The position numbers were made by a program, and so were the translations under genes. A stretch of 64,000 nucleotides of DNA from the NCBI GenBank assembly GCA_013146195.2, contig CM028382.1, positions 61,607,596 through 61,671,595 on the forward strand, given 5' to 3'. Source of the stretch: Codonopsis lanceolata (lineage: Eukaryota; Streptophyta; Magnoliopsida; Asterales; Campanulaceae). The notes beneath the pieces were generated by a model. The model searched no databases, had not been told where the DNA came from, and saw nothing but the letters and a program-made list of their open reading frames with translations. This document shows positions 55,100 through 64,000 of the stretch, in pieces (position 1 is the stretch's first letter; every line of letters starts with the position of its first letter).

Positions 55100-56330
55100 A
55101 TGCACGGTCATAGATCTCTAAATCCCAAGCTGGCAGATTTAAAGCAAAATATAAATAATCTTGGTAAACATCAGGAAGATCCTGATAATTTTGAGAACCC
55201 ACCTATTAATTAAGAACAAGTAAATAGAGAGGATCCTCTGGCTGATCCTCCAATGGATAATAACAATCAAAATCCTGAAAATCCGGTTCCTCTGGTAAAT
55301 CAAAGAAGGGAGGAACCAGTTGCTCAAAATATGGAAGTGGTAGTAAATCAAAGAACGTTAAATTATTATGGCCATCCCATGTTGAATGCAACACCATCAT
55401 GTTTAGTATTATCGGATGCGATAAGGAATTTCGAACTTAAAGGCCCTTTTTATAATATGTTGCCCTCATTCCATGGATTTCCATCTGAAGACCCAGTAAC
55501 TTTTGTCAAAGAGTACAATTTTATGACTGATAATTTTCCATTAGGAGGTCTAACGGAAAATTAATAAAAAATGAGATATTTTCAATGTGCATAGAAAGAT
55601 GCAGCTAAAAGATGGTTTATGAACTTAGCACCCAGAAGTGTTTACACTTGGACTCAACTTTATGATTTATTTATGGGAAAATTTTATCAGCATGCATCTC
55701 TATCTGATTATAGAAAGTAAATTATAGCTTTTCAAATAGAACCAGGAGAAACATTCCATGAAGCATGGCATAGATTTAAAATTTTACTTAACATGTGTCC
55801 TCGTCATAATCTATCTCAAGATATGTTAGTAACTCAATTTTATCATGCTCTTTCATATGCTTTGCAAACTATGGTATATAGTGCAGTAGGTGGTTCTATT
55901 AGTAGAATGACACCAGCTGAGTTGGAAATTTATTTGAGATGTTAAGTGCAAATTCCCAACAGAAAAGTACTAGAGGTAAAAAAAAGAGGTTTGTACCAAG
56001 TTCAAGATAATTCAGATACTCAAGCAGAAATAGAACAGTTGAAAGCACAAATGGAAGCAATAATACAAAATAGATCTCAAGTTCAAGAAGTTTGTGCTAT
56101 TTGTGGATTAAATTCTAATGCTACTAATTTTTGTCCATCTAGTGCTTTGTATCCTGAACAGGTAAATGTTATGAATGTGTACCCTCCAAGATAAAGGAAT
56201 GACTCGTATTCAAACACATACAATCCAGGTTGGAGAAATCATCCCAACTTTTCATGGGGGGGGAAATAAGTCTTTGCACCCTCAACAATTTCCCAAGCAA
56301 GGACAGTTGCAGAACGAATAATCGAAAACT
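55100..56330 (+). pseudogene. Athila-like gag
   Basis: An ATG at 55100 (M-H-G-H-R-S-L-N-P-K) is followed by a stop at codon 38; frames continue with the gag core: F-H-G-F-P-S-E-D-P-V, then A-K-R-W-F-M-N-L-A-P-R-S, W-T-Q-L-Y-D-L-F, F-Q-I-E-P-G-E-T-F-H-E-A-W, and R-F-K. Further on a weak knuckle reads C-A-I-C-G-L-N-S-N-A, with His missing (T-N-F-C), then Y-N-P-G-W-R-N-H-P-N-F-S-W, a very typical Athila gag motif. At least four in-frame stops occur without shifts, so decay is by substitution. Confidence 0.85.
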
Positions 56331-56387
56331 AATAATTTTGAAAGTAGGCAGACAACATTCAACAGGTAATTATTGGAAACCATAGAT

Positions 56388-59147
56388 TGTGACAGCCCGA
56401 CCCGGATTCCAATGCGAAATCCCAAGGTCGTGCCGTCAAGACAAGCTAAAAGCGGACAAGCACCCGCTAAGCGTAGTGGTGCGAGTCCGAGTGAACCAAC
56501 AAACTCTAAACGAATGTAAACCATAACTACGTATACGGAACAACTAAAAACTAAAAATCTGCGGAAGCAAATCATAAGTGGAACCCAAGCCTATAATTAT
56601 AAACTAAGGAATACAAGGCGTCGAGACGAGATCTATCTCTCGACAAATCTACGACTCGCGTGGACGCACGCAACAATGCGCACGGACAACAACCCATCGG
56701 CAACCTAAGGCCGGCGAATCAACAGAATACCAACCTGATAAACAACCACTCCACGACTACAACATGCCGGAGGGACAAATCAACTAAACGAATAAGATAT
56801 AAAATACTAACCACTAAACCAATGTCTCTCGACTAAAGTTGTCGGGGACGGAAATAACAATAGCAAAATACCAGAATAAGCGAGCTAAAACCTTGCTCGG
56901 AAAGACAACGGAATAACTTCTAATTAAATACAACAGCTCGACCAAACAAGTCGGCTCCCAAAAATAACGACAATAATAAGATACTAACACAACTACCCAA
57001 GTAAAGTTTACATAACTTCACGTCCAGTATCTCACCGATAACAAATACAATAATACTAATAAACCCAAGTTATCGCCTGAAGACCACCATTGATCGATCA
57101 AGCGCCCGAAGCTTCAACGCAGTACTAACGAGCTTATCGCAAAAACTAAGGGAAACAAACACACGAAATGAGTCATAATGACCCAGAAGAAGTTACTAAA
57201 TGCAATGTATGGCATAGCATCGTGGCATGGTATAATGCAAAGCATATAAAAATCATGGCATCTTAATCGTATACCAACAATAACTTATTTTAAGTCTTCA
57301 AGGAACATAAACTTCATAAACCACATAGCACGTTATCTTTCATATAAGTGCTTATAGTAAGCCACGTAAGGGATAGAGAAGATACCAAATCGTGTCCGTT
57401 GTCTTTGCTCCCCGCAATACACATAAATACGGGTTGTACCATCGATGCTCGTGATTACATCGACATCCGGGAAGCGGCTGCCACACCGCAGTGGGCGACC
57501 CTTTCTCGCCTAGCTTAGCGTGATCCATTCGCTCTATTGTTACGAGATGGGCTAACTTCCCATCGGGGCCAACGGTGGAGGGTGTGTGAGGTCCAGTCTC
57601 TGTACTGCGATCCATAGCGAATCACGAATCTTACGATTAGGTATAGGCGATGTATCGCCCTACCCTCGAAAAAACCAATCCAAATAATTGCTAGTGGGCT
57701 TTTATGAAATGCACAAGTAGATAATTACTCTCATGCTCAAACAAGAACCAAGACCGATCATAGCGGACATATCAAATCAAGTAGGACATAAAGTTCTACA
57801 CACCAATTTAACAATGCACATATTGTACACACTTAACAAATTCAACCAACTTATAAGTTTAGTCAAAGAACCACATAATGAGGTACTCATAATCCTCAAG
57901 TCATCACCAAATCGAAAGTAGCATATAAGCTTAAGAAATCACAATATGAGGTCTACTATAGCCCTCTACTCGGGATTAAACCAAAGACTACTACTTAGTC
58001 TAAGAACAACCATAAATCGAGGCTTAGCATTTAGCTTCACTTAAAGGCACACCGGACTTAGCCAAAGTCCCGCTCGTCATTTATAGTCGACATCCTCAAG
58101 ACCCATCTCATGACAAGACTACCTTGTAGTCTAAATCCGCAAGTATTATCATATCCTCGCGACTAAATTCCTTATAGTGGACTCATCCAATAATCAATAT
58201 TAATGGTACTCGAGACCAAAGGTTGGTCTCTAATACACTGTGCTCTACGAGCACGTTCTAAACAAATTCCCAATAGGTCTCTATAACATGAGTGTCCCAA
58301 TTGGACACAACGAGATACTCGGGTGCGCACAAACATAAGCGAACGAGACCCGATCATCGTAGGGTCTCAACCCAAAGCTTGTTATCACATTATTGGCCTC
58401 ATAATGACTCCGTTGAGTCTTAATTCTACCTTTCATTCTTTATGTGTTTCGTAAATCCCTAAACTAACATTCCATTCAATTATATATATCAACCACTAAA
58501 ATTCATTCGGCTTGATTCCCAAGCCCCAAAATTCATAAAACCTTAACAAAGGAATAACCCATTTCTCCCAACACACAACATCATTCCAATCATCCTACAT
58601 ACTAATACCCTTTAAATAACACAATTCCTCCAATAATTTGGGCTTGATTAACAAACCTAAAATTCATAAAATCAACATAACCCACTATACCCGATTGGGA
58701 ATTTCATACTTTCAATTAGATGGTCATACTCATACAACCTAGTGAGATCACACATTCAAAGCCCCAAACTCTAGGCATACTTTCATAATAAACCAAATGG
58801 AATGTAAACATGATTTCTAGCATGTTCATAAACCTAGAAACACAAGATGAAGAGTAACATTATACTTCAACAATCATATAGATCATCCTACATATGCTTT
58901 TGACAAGTTCACATGCTCAAATCACAAGTTAAAATCACCGAGCAAGAAGTATGTGTACCCATTGACCTCAAATAGCATAGAGTTTGTTTTCCTTAGGATC
59001 AATGGGTACAAAATCAAAAGAAGAAGAAGAAGTAACTTACAAGTGTTCAACACCAAAGAAAACAAAGGAAGAAATCAATCGGATAGAAATGCTCCTCTTC
59101 TTGAGCTCTACACTTTAATGAAGGATTCTTGGGCAAGGAGGAATGGA
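56388..59147 (+). mobile_element. giant LTR copy 3, cut off by the gap
   Basis: It starts TGTGACAGCCCGACCCGGAT, close to copies 1 and 2. The conserved block appears as AACTTCCCATCGGGGCCAAC near 57550, followed by GTGTGTG. The last part before the gap (58940-59040, CATTGACCTCAAATAGCA and AAGAAGAAGAAG) matches the reverse complement of copy 2 near 52010-52090. The rest is lost in the gap, so it is unknown whether it is a solo LTR or the 5' LTR of a full element. It lies behind the Athila-like gag. Confidence 0.8.
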
Positions 59148-59247
59148 NNNNNNNNNNNNNNNNNNNNNNNNNNNNNNNNNNNNNNNNNNNNNNNNNNNNN
59201 NNNNNNNNNNNNNNNNNNNNNNNNNNNNNNNNNNNNNNNNNNNNNNN
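59148..59247. other. assembly gap (100 N)
   Basis: Exactly 100 undetermined bases, a conventional placeholder for a gap of unknown size. Confidence 1.
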
Positions 59248-59334
59248 AGAGATGATGTCTTCTAAAAGATCACACATACGATCTTCTTGACCTGATTGAG
59301 AAGATTGCAAGCGCAAAAAACTTCGATGAAATCG

Positions 59335-60060
59335 GTGGCGTTCGATGAGACAATGGCAGGGTTCACCAATAATGGAATAGCAAAGTATTGTGATGATCAC
59401 GGTATTGGGCACAACTTCTTTGTAAGAACACCGGCAAAATGGCGTTCTTTGAAAGAAAAACGAGAACACTTATCGAAAGCGCTAAAACTATGCTTCTTTG
59501 AAGCAAAGTTACCCAAACATACGGGCGGAGCCGTCAATACGACTGTTTCGAGAGCAGTCATTGATCAACAAATTTCACGGTAAAACACCACATGAACTTT
59601 GGAGAGGTAAAACCCCAAACATTGGATTTCTCAAAATCTTCGGTACTAAATGCTTTGTAGTCTCTGATGGTAATGATTCTGAGAGGCAAATTTGATCATA
59701 AAGCCGATGAAGGTGTATTTTTGGGTTATGCCTTACACTCCAAGCTTACGGGGTTTTCAACAAAGTTTATTAAAAATAGTTGAATACGTTCATGTCTCTC
59801 GTTTGATGAATTTGATTTATTAGAGCCACGTGGCTCCAAATGTTCTTGATGACTTTGTTGATGTTGAGGCAGTACATCTAAACCATCAACCCCTCGTATA
59901 CCAATCCTTCACAGCAACTCAATCAAACATTCACGACCATCACTTCTTATTCAAGCGGGTCACGAGAAGACTTGACCATCAAGAAAAACCGTATCAAGAA
60001 CCTTTTGTTTCTCACACGAAAATCTATTCCTCAACTCACCTATGAACCAATTACGAACAA
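59335..60060 (+). pseudogene. SIRE-like integrase, many small indels
   Basis: Reading across frames: F-T-N-N-G-I-A-K-Y-C-D-D-H-G-I after a damaged S-D-N-G motif, the third-residue region N-G-V (damaged), E-A-K-L-P-K-H-T, then K-T-P-H-E-L-W-R-G-K-T-P-N-I-G-F-L-K and F-G-T-K-C-F-V. Further frames show the linker V-F-L-G-Y-A and F-D-E-F-D-L-L. Frames change every 60-120 bp, while residues within each short stretch remain conserved. Confidence 0.75.
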
Positions 60061-60299
60061 CTCTCATCAAGACACAGTGATCTTCCACATAGCCCTCCTT
60101 ACGAACCTTGTCATGCGGCTTAATTGCAACTCATCATATTCTATTTGTCACGAGAACATGAAAGACCATCAGATCTCAATCATTGGTGACATTCATGTTG
60201 GAATCGCGCAGAGAAGATCCTCAGAGCGAATGTATGTTACGTGCGCGTTCGTTCGAAGAAGAGCCAAAGAAGATCGAAGAAGCTCTTGAATCCAAGTTG

Positions 60300-61745
60300 G
60301 AAGCCATGCAAGAAAGAACTTGACAATTTGAGCGATGCCAAGTATGGAAGCTAGTTCCAAGCTGGCGATCATACTATCATTGGCACAAAATGGGTGTTGA
60401 AAACAAAAAGGATGAGGATGGGAACATAGTGAGGAACAAAGCAAGACTTGTTGCACAAGGATATCGACAAAGAAGAAGGAATCGACTATGATGAAACATT
60501 CGCTCATTAGCAAGGTTGGAAGCCATCGAGATCTTCTTAGCCTATGCTACATACAAGGACTTTGTCTTTGTACCAAATGGATGTCAAGAGCGCTTTTCTT
60601 AATGGTGATCTTCGAAAGCTTGATCTACGTTGCTCAACCTCAGGCTTTGTAGAAAAGGGAAAAGAAACTCATGTTTACAAGCTTAAGAAGGCTCATGGTC
60701 TTAAGCAAGCTCCTCGAGCACAGTATGAAACCCTTTCTAAATTTACGGTTGAACAAGGATTCGTGCGAGGCAAGATTGACACCTCTCTTCATTCTCAAGC
60801 CTGAAAGGACATTCTCTGGCGAGTGCAGATCGTTGATGATATCATTTTCGGATCACAAATGAGAAGGCTGTGTAAGCGATTTGAAAGCGCTTATGATAGC
60901 AAGTTTCAAATGAGTATGATGGGAGAACTCACATTCTTCTTGGGTCTTCAAATTCACAGGTCCAACAAAGGAATATTAATCGACCAATCAAGTATGCTAA
61001 AGATCTTGTCAAAAATTTGGATTGGAAGCTTGACCAACACATTTGATACTCGATGGGCTGCTAGATGCAAACTTAAAGGACTTACAAGGAAGAAAGTTGA
61101 TATCACCCACTATAGGGGGATAATTGGATCCTGCTTTATCTCATTGCCAGCCTTGACGGACGACATAGTGTATCTTTGTTGGAGTGTGTGCTAGATTTCA
61201 AGCCGATCCTCGTGAGTCACATCTTCTTGCGTACCAAAAAGAATCATCAACACGTATCGGATACCACCAACTTAGGTATCGGTATCCAGGAATCCTCTTT
61301 CAACTTGGTTGGATACTCGGACGCCAGACTATCTTTGGGCGTCAAATTGGAAAAAGCACCGATGGAACATGTCAATTTCTAGGAGGCAGACTTCGTCTCT
61401 TGGGCTAGCAAGAAACAAGCATCGTTTCAAATTCTACCATCAAGCGAGTACATAGGCTGGCTGGTATTTGTCAAGCGCCGGCCGGCCAACTACTATGGAT
61501 CAAACGGCGGTTAGTAGACTACGACATCAAAGTAGCGACGCCCAATCATGTGTGATAACACCTCGGCGATCTCTATCACATACAATCGTGATGCACTCCA
61601 AGACAAAGCATATCGATGTTCGATATCACTTTCTAAGGGACAATGTAGAAAAGAGAAACATTAGTATGAAGTATATTTCAAGCGACCATCAACTAGCGAG
61701 ACATCTTCACCAAAGCTCTAGAAGCGAGACATGTTTGCTTATCTA
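60300..61745 (+). pseudogene. SIRE-like reverse transcriptase and RNase H, many small indels
   Basis: RT pieces: W-K-L-V-P-S-like 60345, N-K-A-R-L-V-A-Q-G-Y, I-F-L-A-Y-A-T-Y-K-D-F, M-D-V-K-S-A-F-L-N-G-D-L, G-L-K-Q-A-P-R-A, then V-D-D-I-I-F-G-S at about 60830 (the Tyr before the Asp pair is lost by an indel) and M-S-M-M-G-E-L-T-F-F-L-G-L-Q-I. RNase H pieces: G-Y-S-D-A, Q-F-L-G-G, W-A-S-K-K-Q-A, C-D-N-T-S-A-I-S-I and H-I-D-V-R-Y-H-F-L-R-D. Each is in a different frame. The enzyme cannot be made from this sequence as given. Confidence 0.8.
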
Positions 61746-61749
61746 AGGG

Positions 61750-62150
61750 GAAGCTTGGTATGCTTGACCAGGCTTAAATTTTATCTAAATTAACTTTTCA
61801 TTATAATATTTCCAAAATAATTTTTCTTAAAATTTTTAACTTGAAAATTTATTTTAAGAACTTGAAAATTTATTTTAAACTTGACGAAAATTTATCTTAA
61901 ACTTGCAAATTTATCTTAAGAGACTTATTATTATCAAAATCGAGAATTTCTAAAGTCATTTGGAAGATAAATAAGCTTTTTAAACTATAATTTTGGGAGG
62001 GAGGCTTATGCAAATTGAGAGGGACTAATTTCGAAAATTGGTTGAGTGTATATTTGAAAAGGCACTTTTCTCTTTCCTAAAAGCCGTCATTCATTAAGTC
62101 TTGTCATCTAAAAGGCGGACTTACTTAATGGCGTTTCTAAGTCTCTATGA
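61750..62150 (+). other. AT-rich region after RNase H with short tandem repeats
   Basis: No frame. At 61848-61920 ACTTGAAAATTTATTTTAA-like units of about 20-27 bp occur three to four times. The rest is AT-rich leader sequence toward the promoter-like site. Confidence 0.5.
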
Positions 62151-62154
62151 CTGA

Positions 62155-62670
62155 TGGCACGCCCTTTATAAACCCTCAACCGCCAAAAAGTTCTTTTTAC
62201 CAGCTCTCTCTTTCTATTCTCTCTCTCTCTCAAAGTCTACTTCTCTCTACAATTTTTACGCTTCCTTCGCCACATTCGTTAGTTTACTCTGGATTCGCTT
62301 CACTTTTGTCTTCGTCTTACGCAAATCTTGAAAATGGTAAGAAATTTCGAACCTAACTTAGTAATCTCGGTGTAAGCTAAGTTATGCTCTCTTATCGTAT
62401 CGTTGCCATTATTATTTGTCATGTGCTTGTTTGCTTCATCTCTTTTAAATCTTCAAATTTTGTTGTTCATATCTTCTTATGAATGTTCTTACACAGTCGA
62501 TTTTTTGTATTTCAAGTTACATTTGATGCGGATGTGGTTCTTCATGAAATTTTTAGGGCTCGTATGCTTAGTGTTTTATATTACGAATTTTTGAGATTTT
62601 GCCTAATTTAAATGCCTTTAATTTGGGAACTATTGTTCTGACTTTCCAAATCGCCCCCATCCACGTATCA
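62155..62670 (+). promoter_or_regulatory. promoter-like site, leader and possible 5' intron before ORF3
   Basis: A TATA-like TTTATAAACC (about 62165) is followed by CT-rich sequence (CTCTCTCTTTCTATTCTC and (CT)n, 62205-62235). An ATG at 62334 is directly followed by GTAAGAAATT, a good plant splice donor. A plausible acceptor, CACGTATCACCAG, ends near 62672. The intervening 330 bp are T-rich as plant introns are. All this is inference from motifs; it suggests a separate transcript for the downstream ORF. Confidence 0.35.
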
Positions 62671-62672
62671 CC

Positions 62673-64000
62673 AGGATGTGCATTGGCGAACCATCTTCGT
62701 GCTTATGCCTCTGAGTCAAGATAATGGGCGATCGAACCGGGCATTACGCCCGCTTGTTCATCTTTGGAAGATGTAGATTTCGCTATATGCTAGGCGAAGA
62801 ATTTTCGGGCGGCTCCGTAAATGAATCACGGTCTTCCATCACGACCATCGTCGAAGCGTTAACTTTACCATCTCGGCCTCCGAATTGCCAAGATCATTGG
62901 CGTAGAATTGATGGCCTACCTCTCTCACCGATCTTTGAAAAGACCACGGCATGGTCCTACATGCGTGGTGAGAACACACAAGAGAGGCTGCTGCTAAAAT
63001 GAAAGCGAACTTTGTTTGAGGGCGATGTCTACTTCATCGCCCACTTGTTTGACAAGAGCCTAATCTTCAAAAGCGGCACCGACATCATGACCTCGGACCA
63101 TTTGGGTATACATCTGGCCGTTTCAACATCGACTCAACTGGGCTCGAGATCATCTTTGGCTGGCGCTGCTGTGTCGAGCGAAAGGCTTCTGAAGCGGCGG
63201 CCTTTTGTCGACTTATCAACACTTCTTCGGTCCAACACGACACTTCACTCATATGTTCAACTTTGAGAAGAAGAAGGTTCGAAATCGATCCGTTTACGGC
63301 ACCTTCATCATCAATTATCAAAGAAGCGAGAAGAGAATCCAATGAGGGTCTTCACCACTTTAGTCATTGTCCATGCCCTGAAGCCCCCACCTCTTAAAGT
63401 CATCAGGATCAATCCTGAAACAACCGTGGACTCTTTTATAGCAAAGCAGTTGAGCAAGAAGCTCTCAAAAGAAGCTGCTGCTGAAGGCTGCTCCTCCAAG
63501 ACTGCTGATCCAGCTCCCTCAACTCACAAGAAGAAGAAGAAGCTCTCTTCTGCTGAGGAGGAGCCAGCTCCCAAAAAGAGGAAAGTTGCTTCCTCTACTA
63601 GCTGCTGCTGCCCTTTCTTTGGTCCTCCTTCAAAGAGGAAAAGGCTAACTGGCTGCTCCATCTTCTCCTACTCCATGCCGAAGAGGTGCTGGCGATCCCA
63701 GAATTGCTCCCTTCGTTCCGCAAACGAAAATCCAAACGTGTTGAACCTTCTCGAACCCTTCATTCCATTCATACCACCTTCTTCTCCCATATCTTCTTCC
63801 TCCCTCCACTCACTTCTTCTTCCCTCGGCTGGCTGCTGGGGAGGAGCCTGCTGCCACTCCTTCTTCCCCTGTTCCCTCTTCAACCCCTGCTGTTGTTGAG
63901 GAGGAGCATTCTTCACCTACTCCAAAACCAAAGAAACGCAGACTTCGTAAGAAGTCTGTGGCTCCATCACCCTCTCCACCTCGAGACTCTATCCCTTCTC
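62673..64000 (+). pseudogene. ORF3 region of the SIRE-like element, broken frames
   Basis: Several frames in turn show coding-like sequence: 62724-63002 (M-G-D-R-T-G-H-Y-A-R), 63342-63640 with P-L-K-V-I-R-I-N-P-E-T-T-V-D and a Lys/Ala/Ser/Glu-rich part (K-K-K-K-L-S-S-A-E-E-E-P-A-P-K-K-R-K), and the final frame to the window edge with P-K-P-K-K-R-R-L-R-K-K-S-V-A-P-S. The K-K-R-K and K-K-R-R-L-R-K-K stretches look like nuclear localisation signals, which would be odd for an envelope protein. Family not recognised. Position after copia pol is the basis for calling it ORF3. Confidence 0.4.

Larger units (their letters stand above)
50157..56387 (+). mobile_element. Athila-like Ty3/gypsy element, 5' part
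   Basis: The LTR starts TGATAGATGTGTTTT (50157) and ends AAGACGCATCA (54945). Without the nested solo LTR it is about 1,246 bp. The primer-binding site TGGCGCCGTTGCCGGGGA (54952-54969) is the tRNA-Asp-type site typical of Athila/Tat elements. Gag follows from 55100. After gag a further solo LTR begins at 56388, and no pol is seen before the scaffold gap. The element abuts the LINE at 47641-50150 and was probably inserted into it. Confidence 0.85.
59248..64000 (+). mobile_element. SIRE-like copia, integrase to ORF3, indel-rich
   Basis: Plus-strand integrase (from 59340), linker, RT (60400-61200), RNase H (61300-61745) and a long 3' region up to the window end. Motifs V-S-N-E-Y-D-G-style M-S-M-M-G-E-L and L-G-L-Q-I place it in the SIRE lineage. 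The 5' part is lost in the gap, the 3' LTR is not in the window. Confidence 0.8.

Noticed and set aside
1..64000. CRISPR array, bacterial operon, prophage or rRNA
   Set aside because: No such structure seen; all repeats belong to eukaryotic transposons, satellites or microsatellites.

Overview
This window reads as nuclear DNA of a flowering plant, probably a eudicot. It has no operons and is dominated by plant-type transposons: Ty1/copia of the SIRE and Ale types, Ty3/gypsy of the Tekay and Athila types, a plant L1-like LINE, Au-type and other tRNA-derived SINEs, a TRIM, a Helitron, and CACTA, MULE, PIF/Harbinger and Stowaway elements. No intact host gene was found. The only clear host gene is an ABC1K (aarF-domain) kinase relic on the minus strand, with exons at 14513-14637 and 8861-8947, split by a CACTA-like element, a giant solo LTR and a copia insertion. 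There is a 100-N scaffold gap at 59148-59247.

Layout. 1-5860: minus-strand SIRE-like copia, decayed, with an expanded repeat in gag. 5880-8860: fragments of a charged protein, an Au SINE and unrecognised sequence. 8861-14637: ABC1K relic with a 995-bp CACTA-like element (9310-10304, TSD AAT) and a 3.6-kb solo LTR (10332-13906, TSD AATGT) in its intron. 14638-16655: 5' part of a plus-strand SIRE-like copia. 16656-23654: remains of a CACTA transposon holding a 4,981-bp Helitron (18019-22999), which itself holds a MULE-like element (19977-21468). 23655-27398: 3' end of a SIRE-like element whose LTR is split by a SINE with a perfect 18-bp target duplication. 27725-32828: a TRIM whose right LTR is split by a complete-length Ale copia (28194-32704). 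32941-44041: a Tekay-type chromovirus on the minus strand, with a PIF/Harbinger element (holding a Stowaway MITE) inserted in its chromodomain coding region. 44148-47640: minus-strand SIRE-like element with an extra ORF, interrupted by a LINE (47641-50150). An Athila-like element (50157-56387) abuts the LINE; its LTR contains a second giant solo LTR (50970-54507, TSD ATATG), and a third, cut off by the gap, follows its gag (56388-59147). 59248-64000: an indel-ridden plus-strand SIRE-like copia with a possible promoter, intron and ORF3.

Most notable. The Tekay element carries an intact 138-codon ORF between primer-binding site and gag. Its first eleven residues copy the histone H3 tail except for Lys4 to Arg and Ser10 to Thr, keeping the ARK core around Lys9. 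It lies in an element whose pol ends in a chromodomain, so it is the best candidate here for an undescribed system. Also of note are the LTR mosaicism of the same element, the giant LTR family that grows by internal tandem duplication, and promoter-like signals ahead of ORF3 in SIRE elements.

All coordinates, translations and repeat comparisons were made by eye, so edges of decayed features are approximate.
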